Of a stretch of 35,196 bases of DNA, positions 27,801 through 35,191 are shown piece after piece (position 1 is the stretch's first letter; every line of letters begins with the position of its first letter). The notes under the pieces are model-generated. The model ran no database searches, had not been told where the DNA came from, and saw nothing but the letters and a program-made list of their open reading frames with translations. The translations under genes and the position numbers were made by a program. This DNA is from Nostocales cyanobacterium Centralia_MAG_434 (lineage in GTDB: Bacteria; Cyanobacteriota; Cyanobacteriia; Cyanobacteriales; Nostocaceae). The stretch covers positions 1 to 35,196 of the forward strand of contig JAJPJF010000247.1 of assembly GCA_021324415.1 (NCBI GenBank), in the 5' to 3' direction.

Positions 27801-28122
27801 TCAAATCGCCGAGGTAAAAGTCAAACTCAGAAGTAAGATAAGCTGGATTTAGGGGTGCACATGTGGCACAGTTGGCTACCGCTAGGAATGCCACCGCCAT
27901 CTCCGGACCATTGGGTAGCACTAATGCAATACGATCATCTCGACCAAGCCCCATTGCATTTAAGGTTTTTGCCGTATCATGGATGTGGGTGTATAGGCGC
28001 CGGTAGCTCAGGGGCAGGCGATTAGGAGCAGTAATCGCTATTCCATAAGGATTTTGTTCAGCTTGTTCTGTAAGCAACTGATTAATAGTCAAATTCTGTA
28101 AAGTTCTGCTAGTTAGATGCAT
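24886..28122 (-). CDS. Loading NRPS: acyl ligase-PCP-condensation (AL-T-C)
   Basis: 1078 aa. The N-terminal ANL-superfamily ligase (about 1-520) has LHTSGTTSRPK, YGMTETGS, WFRTGDQGY, GRLKEIINRGGKKISP and the catalytic PKSSTGKIQR. Its overall pattern (HTSGTTSRPK plus TWYTAVPTVHQ) is closest in my recall to AAE3/oxalyl-CoA synthetases, not to FAAL fatty-acid loaders. It is followed by a PCP (Ser557 in LGGDS) and a C domain (about 620-1050, MHHIVSDGWS, His751). It would adenylate a carboxylic acid, load it on its own PCP and condense it with the first amino acid of the partner NRPS, which starts with an A domain. The last 12 codons (after KCN) and the stop come from the IS end; the pre-insertion gene would have ended NETSFTASA. 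The upstream 235 bases hold no gene; a weak GGA site precedes the ATG. Confidence 0.93.
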   Translation of the reverse strand: MHLTSRTLQNLTINQLLTEQAEQNPYGIAITAPNRLPLSYRRLYTHIHDTAKTLNAMGLGRDDRIALVLPNGPEMAVAFLAVANCATCAPLNPAYLTSEFDFYLGDLNAKALIVQSEIDSPARAVAMARNIKIIELVSIQQAEAGIFQLVGDTKLPPIDKGFAQSEDVALVLHTSGTTSRPKIIPLSQVNLSVSVHNIKTALELCQSDRYLNVMPLFHVQGLISTIASIAAGASVICTPGFDASKFFAWLQAMQPTWYTAVPTVHQAVLAASVDHCDEFDHFTPLRFIRSAGAALPPKVLAALEELFSTVVIETYGMTETGSVISSNCLPPRLRKPGSVGIAAGLEVGIMNEMGHLLASGEIGEIVVRGDNVISEYENNPAANQNAFRNGWFRTGDQGYLDSDGYLFITGRLKEIINRGGKKISPREIDEVLLEHPKVAQAVSFAVPHPTLNEDVAAVVVLRQNVTINEREIREFAAAKLADFKIPSQVVFVDEIPKSSTGKIQRINLAQKLVTELTAPFVAPTTKVEKVLAEIWTEVLGVQQVGVYDNFFTLGGDSLSATQVISRLFAVLQVDIPLSKFFKAPTIMGLSEMLTQNQVVLQLGLQAISILPRTQNEDIPLSFAQQRLWFLDQFVPNTPTYNIPLAYRVTGQLNVKALEQSLCEIVRRHEVLRTTFRDVDGQPIQLISPEIDLRLRVVDLRETYKTELDAQVQRLATEEAKQPFDLTQGLLLRTKLLRLDEAEHVLLLVMHHIVSDGWSMGVLVRELAIVYQAVCNDLPIALPELPIQYADFAIWQREWFSGEALESNIAYWKKQLGGELPILELPTDRPRPPVQTYQGSRQSFELSKELTDALNVLSQQEKVTLFMTLLAAFKMLLYCYTGQEDVIVGSPIAKRNRAEVEGLIGFFVNTLVLRSDLGGSPSFRELLSRVRKVALEAYDHQDMPFERMVEELQPERNLSYNPLFQVMFVFQNAPMPGWEFSELTLSPLEVDNKTTKLDLTLSLTETEQELIGTFTYNTDLFDDATIARMVGHLHTLLEEVIADPNKCICELPILTEAERYQLLMKCNRLVRNINLGKEK

Positions 28123-28357
28123 CTGAGTTTTTCCACTATATAAACAACAATTGCTAATTCTATAAATAAGTAGCTGTCATAAAATACGTGCGTTAGGATG
28201 TGCAAAAAATGAATAAAAGAAACACTATTTCCTTGAACGCTTTCTCTACAAAAATTTCAGTAAGTGTTTCTTGATAGAAGGCTATTTATATAAAAAACAC
28301 TTTTACAATCCCGCCAAATCTTGCAACATCACCCTTTTTCTGACAATACGATTATAC

Positions 28358-28759
28358 TTAGTACATCATTTGTGAATCTTTATAAAATTTAAATTCTAAT
28401 AAATTATTAGATGGATCTTTTAAAAAAAAAGTCAAATGTTCCTCTAATTTTCCTGCAAACCTCACCGTAGGCTTCTGAAAAAAATCAATACCTTGCTCTT
28501 TTGCTCTTGTTAATAAGGCATCAAATTCCTCTTTTCGTTTAAAGGTTATACCAAAATGCCTAGGATACATTTTTGGTGATATCTCTATTTCATTAGGAGA
28601 AAGGTGACAAACTAACTGATTTCCAAAAAAATTTAGAGTAACTCTATCTGCATATCTGCGAGCTAGTTTACACCCTAGCTTTTCAACATAGAAATGCTGA
28701 GCTTCATTGACTTCTTTACAAGGTATAGCTAAGTGAAAAATATTTTCTGAATTTCTCAT
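28358..28759 (-). CDS. VOC-superfamily (glyoxalase/dioxygenase-fold) protein
   Basis: 133 aa, a single two-module VOC protein. The paired beta-alpha-beta units are visible: FHLAIPCKEVNEAQHFYVEKLGC at the start and RHFGITFKRKEEFDALLTRAKEQGI in the middle. Likely metal ligands are the His in FHLAI, the His in RHFGI and the Glu in NLLEFKF. VOC enzymes include glyoxalases, epimerases, dioxygenases and antibiotic-binding proteins, so the reaction cannot be told. It starts 6 bases after the ComA-like gene with an AGGA site and is surely in the same transcript. It lies 235 bases upstream of the loading NRPS on the same strand. It might act on the ComA product or on the starter acid; that is inference from position. 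Confidence 0.85.
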   Translation of the reverse strand: MRNSENIFHLAIPCKEVNEAQHFYVEKLGCKLARRYADRVTLNFFGNQLVCHLSPNEIEISPKMYPRHFGITFKRKEEFDALLTRAKEQGIDFFQKPTVRFAGKLEEHLTFFLKDPSNNLLEFKFYKDSQMMY

Positions 28760-28765
28760 TATTCC

Positions 28766-29566
28766 TCACATTTCCTCAAATAAGTTAAATGTTTCATAAC
28801 GTAGACAAAGCCTCAAAGTTTCAAGGCCAATAATATCAGAAAATGCAATATTTGCTAAATTAACATTTGTACCTAACTCTTTGACAAAGTAAACCTGTAG
28901 TTGCTTGTTAGGAGCTTCAAAAATTATATCTTCAATCTTGATTCCTGAATTGAAAATTTTTTGTGTTATTTCGCATCTGATCTCCCCATTGGCTGAACAA
29001 ATTCCACTCATTCCACTCTCGCGAGATTCTGTAATGACTTTTACTGCTCCTGCATCCAGATCTTCTAACATATATTCGATCCACTCTTCTGAAGACAATT
29101 TTAGTGATTTTTGTGGTTCTTTGTACCCAACCTCGCTCAAAACCTTAAATTCTCTAGAAAAATCTGAAATATACTTTGCTTTTTCTTTATTTGCTAAATC
29201 AATTGTTCCATTTGATATTTCTATATATTTACAGCTGTAATGCTTAAAATAAGTATAGAGAGAATCCACCTGGTTTTGCTGCACCGCTTTTTCAAAGAGA
29301 GTTCCTCCAAAGTAAAAATCTATCCCTTGGGCTGAAGCATATGCTATTTTATTCGCAATATTTTTTGAAATTATAGAAGTGCACCAGCCAAATTTTATTA
29401 AATCAATAAATTCACCGTAACTCTTAAGAACATCATAAAAGTAATCTGTAGAAATTCCATTATCTATTAAAATTGTTAATCCATTTACACGTGGTTTAAC
29501 TTCTCTCCTAGGTAACTTAAGAAATGTTTTTTTTTCGCTAAAGTCTAGTGTATTTTTGTTTTTCAT
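28766..29566 (-). CDS. Phosphosulfolactate synthase-like protein (ComA family)
   Basis: About 267 aa from the ATG at 29564-29566. Family ComA enzymes join phosphoenolpyruvate and sulfite to make (2R)-phospho-3-sulfolactate, the first step of one coenzyme M route. Visible family blocks in order are LTILIDNGIS, DLIKFGWCTS, FYFGGTLFE, YIEISNGTID, LSEVGYKEPQ, VITESRESGMSGI, IIFEAPNKQLQ and NLANIAFSDIIGLETLRL. The lysine of KFGW and the acidic residues of EISNG and ESRESG are kept. An upstream in-frame ATG at 29656 would add 30 residues with no family resemblance, though it has a GGGAA before it. Plant HSA32 proteins share this fold without a proven sulfonate role, so the reaction is likely but not certain. 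No ComB or ComC homologue is visible. The next gene, 6 bases on, encodes a VOC protein. Confidence 0.85.
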   Translation of the reverse strand: MKNKNTLDFSEKKTFLKLPRREVKPRVNGLTILIDNGISTDYFYDVLKSYGEFIDLIKFGWCTSIISKNIANKIAYASAQGIDFYFGGTLFEKAVQQNQVDSLYTYFKHYSCKYIEISNGTIDLANKEKAKYISDFSREFKVLSEVGYKEPQKSLKLSSEEWIEYMLEDLDAGAVKVITESRESGMSGICSANGEIRCEITQKIFNSGIKIEDIIFEAPNKQLQVYFVKELGTNVNLANIAFSDIIGLETLRLCLRYETFNLFEEM

Positions 29567-29764
29567 AAACAATAAGTGACGGTAAGTTGTATCACGGTAT
29601 GGCTGGGCAATTTGAATGATTAAGCGACCTAGAATGGAAGTTATTTGAAGATACATTTCCCAAGGAAGCAGAAAACGGAGGGGAGGAATGCCTCATGCGC
29701 TGTTTCGTTATGTAGTTAATACCTTACTGTACATATATATTGATAACCGGATGTCGTTCGTGTA

Positions 29765-30037
29765 ATGTACCCAAGGGAGAAATCTGGGAAAAGTAAGGGA
29801 ATTTTAATACATACCTCGACAGATGGTAATGGTCTGCCTTTGGCTAATCGCACAACCTTAGCTAACGGTAGTGAAAGAGATCAAGTTATACCATTGTTAG
29901 ATAGTGTCAAGGTTAAAATGAATAGATCCGGTAAATCTCGCAAACGAGTCAAAATATTAGCTGCTGACAAAGGCAACGCTGATTTAATGAGCCAATGGCA
30001 ACAACATGATGTTCATAATGCAGCATTTCGTAAATAG
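29765..30037 (+). pseudogene. IS5-family transposase fragment
   Basis: A 90-aa frame with the N-terminal part of an IS5-family (IS427-like) second transposase frame: KGILIHTSTDGNGLPLANRT, then QVIPLLDSVKVK, SRKRVKILAADKGN. The second catalytic Asp (ADKG) is present. After that the sequence loses resemblance (NADLMSQWQQHDVHNAAFRK) and stops, so the C-terminal catalytic Glu half is missing. No terminal repeats could be paired. It is an orphan remnant just upstream of the ComA-like gene on the opposite strand. Confidence 0.8.
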
Positions 30038-30200
30038 AAATCTCAATCCCGTAGCTAGGCTCATACATAGCTTTTCAAAATCTTTTAATTGGCAATTGGC
30101 AGTTAATTTTAAATTTTTTAAGCCTTAAAATGCGTTAACTTGACCAATGAACTGTATCTCCTAAAAAAGATAGTTGCATATATGGCTATAAAAAACAAGG

Positions 30201-30335
30201 GGCGTTGCTGAATCAAATTATGAATGTGCAATCTACGGTTGTGTAGAGACGTAGCAATGCTACGTCTCTACAAGGATTTGGGTTTTGGCTACAAAAATAC
30301 TACAAAGACAATTCATACCTAAATTCAGCAACGCC
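30201..30335. repeat. 135-bp MITE with 8-bp target duplication
   Basis: GGCGTTGCTGAAT (30201-30213) and ATTCAGCAACGCC (30323-30335) are perfect 13-bp inverted repeats. AAACAAGG occurs immediately outside both ends (30193-30200 and 30336-30343), which is a clean 8-bp target-site duplication. There is no coding frame. The element must have been moved in trans by a transposase that recognises the same ends. Confidence 0.9.
30242..30272. repeat. 31-nt near-perfect palindrome inside the MITE
   Basis: Two 15-bp arms (TGTAGAGACGTAGCA and its exact complement) are separated by a single A. Palindromes of this kind (TGTAGAGACGT...ACGTCTCTACA) are familiar dispersed repeats in Nostoc-type genomes. Here it lies near the middle of the MITE, as if one small repeat had entered another. 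Confidence 0.85.
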
Positions 30336-30672
30336 AAACAAGGGGTGATATTCTCAAGCTCGCTTCTTTAGATGAACTATGGTAGGTTCATGTCTAATAA
30401 TACAGTAAATCAACTGATTTATCGTAGTTTAATACAAAATGTTACTAACCCAGTTGAAAGAGTTGCTGTGCCAGATAGGCATTGAGCCGAGATCCTTGTA
30501 AAATCATGCAAGATGGTCTAGAAAGCCTTACTATGTCTGAGATACAGACATTTTCATAAAATTTAGGTTACATAAGTTTTTGTGCAAATACGGTTGACAA
30601 AGAAACGAATCTTCAGAAATCTCTTGGTCATCAAGAATAGCAAAAGTAGGAAAGCTTGCTATATCTTGCGTT

Positions 30673-31119
30673 TTAGCTATTTTTATAGGCAAAACCACAA
30701 AAAGGACAGAAACGGTATTTGAGCGAAGCAACCAATTCACCACAGTTGACACAGTGGGAACGCAGAGGAGTACCACAGATAAAACAATGTCTAGAGCGTA
30801 CGTCTGTCCATATAGGATCTGCCGCAGTTCCAGGAGTCCAACATTGAGGACAAAACTTGACGGCGGCGACAAATTTAACTTCCTCTCCCTTGCAAATAGC
30901 CTCCAAATATTCTTGAGGAATAGATAAGGCTACTGCCAGACCCTGAAGAGTTTTGCGATTCAATCTGGTAGTTTTACCCCGTTCAATCTTGCTGTATGTG
31001 TGGGGATGAATGCCACAAGCAGCTGCCAACTCCAATTGACTCATCTGTAAATTCAGACGAATGCGCTTGACGTAGTCCGCTAAGGATTCAAGCTTTAAAG
31101 GAACTGAAGAAGTTGGCAT
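30673..31119 (-). CDS. XRE-family HTH regulator with C-terminal zinc ribbons
   Basis: 148 aa. Residues about 12-72 form an XRE/Cro helix-turn-helix: MSQLELAAACGIHPHTYSKI, then ERGKTTRLNRKTLQGLAVAL. The C-terminal half has cysteine pairs CPQC, CFIC, CVNC and CPFC, which suit two zinc ribbons. It is divergent from the tyrosine recombinase gene, with only 83 bases between them, so it probably controls that gene and itself from the shared promoter region. It could be a regulator carried by a mobile element. Confident on domains; the target is inferred. Confidence 0.85.
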   Translation of the reverse strand: MPTSSVPLKLESLADYVKRIRLNLQMSQLELAAACGIHPHTYSKIERGKTTRLNRKTLQGLAVALSIPQEYLEAICKGEEVKFVAAVKFCPQCWTPGTAADPIWTDVRSRHCFICGTPLRSHCVNCGELVASLKYRFCPFCGFAYKNS

Positions 31120-31202
31120 GAAAAGTTGTCATAATCTTGTGAAAAAGGATATATGATTTAAGAAATATTTACCTTGATAAAATTACAGAAATTGGCATTC
31201 AA

Positions 31203-32108
31203 GTGTCTGTCACTTTAGCCACTGTTACTACTGAATTTCTAGAACGTCCTGGGCTAGCAAAGAGTACTAGGCGTACATATGAATTGGTTCTATTACCTTT
31301 GCTACAGGAGTATGGATGGTGGTCAGTTGAAATTCTGAGCCGTCAGATATTGATTGAATATCTACATAGTTTGAGCCATTTAAAATACACTACTCATCAC
31401 AAACATCAAGCAATATTACAAAGCTTGATGAGTTTTGCGGTAGAACAAGGTTATATAAAATCCAATCCAATCAGGGGATTAAAACAACGTCAACCAGACA
31501 AAGAAAAGGGAGAACACCATACAGAGGAAGTCATACGCTTTCTGATTCCAGAACAATTAAATGTACTGTACAAAGCTGTAGCCAGTAACTTACGGATGAG
31601 TGCAATTGTACATTTATTGCATCGGACAGGATGCCGAATTTCTGAGCTTTTGGCATTAGATATCTCCAATGTGGATTTAGATAAGCAGAAGTTTCAAGTA
31701 ATTGGTAAAGGGAACAAACAGCGTTGGTGTTTTTACAGTTTAGATGCTGCTAATGCACTCAATAAATATCTTAAACAAGAGCGATACAATAACTGTCCTG
31801 CTTTATTTACAGCACAACAACCAGTTACAAAAGTGGTTAATAGGATTAGCTATCGTACTGTGCATGACAATTGGAGAGAATTGATTGAGCCATATCCTCA
31901 ACTGCAAGGTGTACGCATCCACGATTTACGTCATACCTTTGCTACAGAACGAGTTGGTTTGATGGGAATTGTGGAGCTAGGAGCATTGATGGGGCATGGA
32001 AGTATTCAAACAACACTTCGTTATCAAAAAGTTACATCAGCAAGGGCAGAAGAAATTGCACGTAAAGCACTTTCCCACTTAATTAATACAAATGTAGACA
32101 GGAATTGA
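31203..32108 (+). CDS. Tyrosine-type site-specific recombinase/integrase
   Basis: 301 aa with an N-terminal SAM-like core-binding domain (about 1-95; AKSTRRTYELVLLPLLQEYG) and a C-terminal catalytic domain. Catalytic residues are visible: Arg in RTGCRISELLAL, Lys in VIGKGNKQRW, His-x-x-Arg in IHDLRHTFATE, His in LMGHGSIQTT and the nucleophile Tyr in LRYQKV. The start is a GTG with no strong ribosome site; no better in-frame start is near. It lies back to back with the HTH/zinc-ribbon gene. It is an XerC/D- or phage-like integrase and suggests that this flank is, or was, an integrating element. No att sites could be identified by eye. Confidence 0.92.
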   Translation: MSVTLATVTTEFLERPGLAKSTRRTYELVLLPLLQEYGWWSVEILSRQILIEYLHSLSHLKYTTHHKHQAILQSLMSFAVEQGYIKSNPIRGLKQRQPDKEKGEHHTEEVIRFLIPEQLNVLYKAVASNLRMSAIVHLLHRTGCRISELLALDISNVDLDKQKFQVIGKGNKQRWCFYSLDAANALNKYLKQERYNNCPALFTAQQPVTKVVNRISYRTVHDNWRELIEPYPQLQGVRIHDLRHTFATERVGLMGIVELGALMGHGSIQTTLRYQKVTSARAEEIARKALSHLINTNVDRN

Positions 32109-32140
32109 GAAAGCACACAAAAGTAATAAAATGTCCTACC

Positions 32141-32674
32141 TTATGACATGAAGCTGTTAGAATACTGCCACTGGTCACGCTTTATAGTGTAAAACGCCCA
32201 TTCCATCTCATAGAGTTGAATGTTTTTGTGAAATTGCATCCCTATTTTCTCCATCACACGAACTGATGCAAGATTTTCTGGTTTTGCTAGCGCTATCAAT
32301 CGTTCAAATTGCAAGATTTTAAAACCATAGCTGACTATAGCAATTGCCGACTCTGTTGCTAATCCCTGCCCCCAGTACTTACTCGATAACAAGTAATTCA
32401 CTTCAACTTCGTCAAGAGTTGCTATGTACTCCAATCCGCAATGTCCAATCAACTGCTGTGACGCTTTGTAAATCGTTGCCCATCGACCAAACCCGTGTTG
32501 CTCCCAGTGTGACAGATAGGATGCCAAAAACTTCTGAGTTTGTTTGAATGAAGCTGGTTGCGAAAATAAGCGATATCTCATCACCTCAGGAGCTCTATAT
32601 ATTTGGGCTAAATCATCCAAATCTGTCTGTGCAATTGGACGCAATAGCAGACGCGGAGTTTCTATCGTAGTCAT
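32141..32674 (-). CDS. GNAT acetyltransferase, RimJ/RimL type
   Basis: 177 aa. It begins TTIETPRLLLRPIAQTDLDDL, the standard opening of RimJ/RimL-type GNATs. It has the acetyl-CoA loop in KYWGQGLATESAIAIVSYGF and the late motif NLASVRVMEKIGMQF. These enzymes acetylate protein N termini, ribosomal proteins or small molecules; the substrate here is unknown. It is convergent with the integrase gene (32 bases apart) and lies upstream of the Tn3 remnant on the opposite strand. No link to the NRPS region is seen beyond proximity. Confidence 0.88.
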   Translation of the reverse strand: MTTIETPRLLLRPIAQTDLDDLAQIYRAPEVMRYRLFSQPASFKQTQKFLASYLSHWEQHGFGRWATIYKASQQLIGHCGLEYIATLDEVEVNYLLSSKYWGQGLATESAIAIVSYGFKILQFERLIALAKPENLASVRVMEKIGMQFHKNIQLYEMEWAFYTIKRDQWQYSNSFMS

Positions 32675-32845
32675 ACATTGAACGTTTTGTGCATCCTTAC
32701 TTATTAAAGTATAGGCACCAGTATTTTTAGTCTTTTAAAAGATCTATGGTGAAAAGAAGATAAAATACTCTGCACCAGGCAACTGAGGGATGTCCAAGAT
32801 ACGGGTACAACTCTCTAAGGCTTTTACGTTGTAAATATTACTTGA

Positions 32846-33190
32846 ATGACCGTAATTGAACGTACAGCTTATCCTCGCTTTAAACAATATCCGTCGCCTA
32901 AGGAGTTGGCTGAATTTTATACACCAACACCAGAAGAAATCAAGTTCGTTAAACCCCGTGTCAAAAGCCATGAAGGGTTGCTGAGTTTTATGGTCATGCT
33001 GAAATCATTTCAACGGCTTGGTTATTTTCCGCATCCAGAACAGGTACCTATTGCTGTCATCAAACATTTACGAACGTGTTTAAAGCTACGTGAGTGGATT
33101 AAGGCAATTCCCTCTGAGCGTCAACGACGTAATTATGAGCAGGCAATACGTTCCCACCTGAAGGTAAAGCCTTACCGAGGGTCTTTCTAG
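32846..33190 (+). pseudogene. tnpA: Tn3-family transposase, N-terminal fragment
   Basis: The first 114 residues of a Tn3 transposase, with the N-terminal DUF4158-type region: FYTPTPEEIKFVKPRVKS, then LGYFPHPEQVPIAVIKHL. The frame ends at a TAG inside a palindromic insert. Removing the 81-nt insert restores the family sequence across the break (KPYRGS joined to PDKVRYDKVAQK). The full-length protein should be near 1000 aa. Upstream to 32675 there is a 171-base spacer in which I could not find the transposon's terminal repeat. Confidence 0.85.
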
Positions 33191-33265
33191 AGAGGAGGGC
33201 AACCTTAAAAGCCCCACGATTCATCTTGAGGACAGACGACTATCTCCTGAAGGTTGCCCTCCTCT
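33185..33265. repeat. 81-nt palindromic insert inside the Tn3 transposase gene
   Basis: GAGAGGAGGGCAACCTT at 33190-33206 is repeated inverted at 33250-33266 (17 bp perfect) around a 43-nt centre. The insert length is a multiple of three, so the downstream frame is kept, but four stop codons fall in that frame (TAG, TAA, TGA, TGA). The limits are approximate by a few bases because TCT occurs at both junctions. Confidence 0.75.
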
Positions 33266-35104
33266 CCAGACAAAGTGCGTTACGACAAAGTTGCCCAAAA
33301 GCTCGTAGCTATAGTTGTTGCTACATCCGCACAAGTCAAAGACCATCCTGCTGACTTAATCAATATTGCTATTGAAGAATTAATCAAGGAACGATATGAG
33401 TTACCTGCCTTCAGCACCCTGGATCGACTGGTGAGTCATGTGCGTTCCGTTACTAATTATCGACTTTTTTTACGTGTTTCGCGCTTATTATCAACAGAGG
33501 AAAAAGCTTTTTTAGACCAACTGTTGTTAGGAGAAACTTCTGAATCAAATGCGACTCTTAATTTACTGAAGTCTCCACCTAAAAGTGCTAAACTGTCGCA
33601 TATGCAGCAGTTGCAGAAAAAGTTTAATCAGTTGATGACTTTTGGTGATGCAAAACGATTACTATCATCACTTGCTCCTGCCAAAGTCAAATATTTAGCG
33701 GCACAAGCGGCAGCTTTAGATATATCAGAATTTCAAGATATCAAACTTTCAAAACGTCGTACCTTGTTGCTATGTCTGTTATATCAGGCACAAGTGAAAA
33801 CTCGCGACCATCTGGTAGAGATGTTTCTTAAGCGTATCCAAAAGATTATTAATAACGCCAAGACTAGACTGAGAGAATTACGAGAGAAGCATCTGGAGCA
33901 AACAGAAGAATTACTAGGTATTCTGGCACAAATTTTAGCTGTATCAAATGAAACTGAAGACAAGACAACTTTAGGGCATCAAGTACAAACTCTATTTGCG
34001 GAACATGGTGGTTCAGAATTGCTGTTGAAGCAATATGAGGAAATTGCTGCTTACAATAGTAACAATCACTTGCCTTTGATGTGGCACTTTTACTCGCGTT
34101 ATCGTAAGCTATTGTTTGAATTAGTAAGTTCATTAGATATTCACTCAACCTCTGCCGATGATTCACTGATAAATGCTTTAGCATTTGTATTAAAAAACGA
34201 ACACAGACGTACCAAATACTTATCAGCAGATATTGATTTAAGTTTTATTAGCAATCAATGGCGTTCCTTGGTTTTTACTCGGATTGAAAACACCGAGATG
34301 TTGGTAAGACAACAACTAGAAATTTGTGTCTTTTCTTACCTAGCTACTGAATTAAAAACAGGAGATGCTTGTGTAGTTGGTTCAGAGAGCTATGCAGATT
34401 TCCGTGACCAGTTGTTGAGCGCTTCGGAATGTACCCCAATGATTGAACAGTATTGTAACGAACTTGGTTTTCCCTCCAACCCAGAAGACTTTGTTGAACA
34501 TTTGCGTAACTCCTTAGTGCTTGTCGCGGAGTCCGTAGACCAAATCTGCTCAGATGGTAAACAAGTCACAATTAGCAAAGATGGCGAACCCATACTGAAA
34601 CGGATTGCACCATCACCTGCCCCAGAAGGGGTTGAGGAATTAGAAGAGGCAATCCGTCAGAAAATACCAGAACGCAGTATTTTGGATATTCTTTGTAATG
34701 TTGAACACTGGTTAAACTGGACACGGCATTTTGGTCCTCTGTCTGGGAACGAACCCAAAATGCAGCACGCAAGCGAACGTTATATCCTTACTGCCTTTGG
34801 TTATGGATGCAACCTTGGACCCAATCAAACTGCCCGCCATACTAGGGGCGTTGTTACTTCTCACATGATTTCTTACACTAACCGCCGCCACATCAGTGTA
34901 CAAAATTTGGAAGCGGCAGTTCGAGATATGATTAACGCCTACAACCGTTTTCATCTACCAACTATGTGGGGTACTGGGAAAAGAGCCGCTGCAGATGGTA
35001 GTAAGTTTGAGGTTTATGAGAATAACTTACAAAGCGAGTATCACATCCGTTATGGAGGTTACGGTGGTATTGCTTATCACCTTGTTTCGGATCTGACGGG
35101 GTGA
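33254..35104 (+). pseudogene. tnpA: Tn3-family transposase, central part, C-terminally truncated
   Basis: About 610 residues of Tn3 TnpA after the palindromic insert. Real homology starts at DKVRYDKVAQK (about 33269); the ATG at 33254 lies within the insert and is not a natural start. Family blocks are DLINIAIEELIKERYELPAF near the start, the DDE-domain entry GYGCNLGPNQTARHT, and the first catalytic Asp region KRAAADGSKFEVYENNL followed by EYHIRYGGYGGIAYHLVSD. Resemblance ends there with LTG and a stop, so roughly the last 250 residues, including the remaining catalytic acids, are missing. The transposase is therefore inactive twice over. Confidence 0.88.
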
Positions 35105-35158
35105 CCAAGGATGCTGAAAGGCTTGAAATGCAAAGAGTGTAGCAATTTATGGTAAAAA

Positions 35159-35191
35159 AAGTAGGTCTAGCTTTGTCAACAAGACCCACTT
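35159..35191. repeat. Imperfect hairpin at the window end
   Basis: AAGTAGGTCT (35159-35168) pairs with AGACCCACTT (35182-35191) with one mismatch, just after a run of seven A. It could be a bidirectional terminator or the end of the element that truncated the Tn3 transposase. The window ends five bases later, so this cannot be decided. Confidence 0.35.

Larger units (their letters stand above)
30038..30672. other. Gene-poor spacer with MITE and a 31-codon open frame
   Basis: No confident gene. The stretch holds the MITE at 30201-30335 and a small plus-strand frame at 30390-30485 (MSNNTVNQLIYRSLIQNV at its start). That small frame could read on for 11 more codons past its TGA, so it may be a decayed gene end. 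I do not recognise it. The remainder is AT-rich with no feature I can support. Confidence 0.5.

Noticed and set aside
28123-28357. Promoter with TATAGT-like -10 upstream of the loading NRPS
   Set aside because: AT-rich sequence gives several such matches and no well-spaced -35 box; not supportable by eye.
30531-30872. 113-codon minus-strand frame overlapping the HTH gene
   Set aside because: Out of frame with the clear HTH/zinc-ribbon protein and without recognisable domains.
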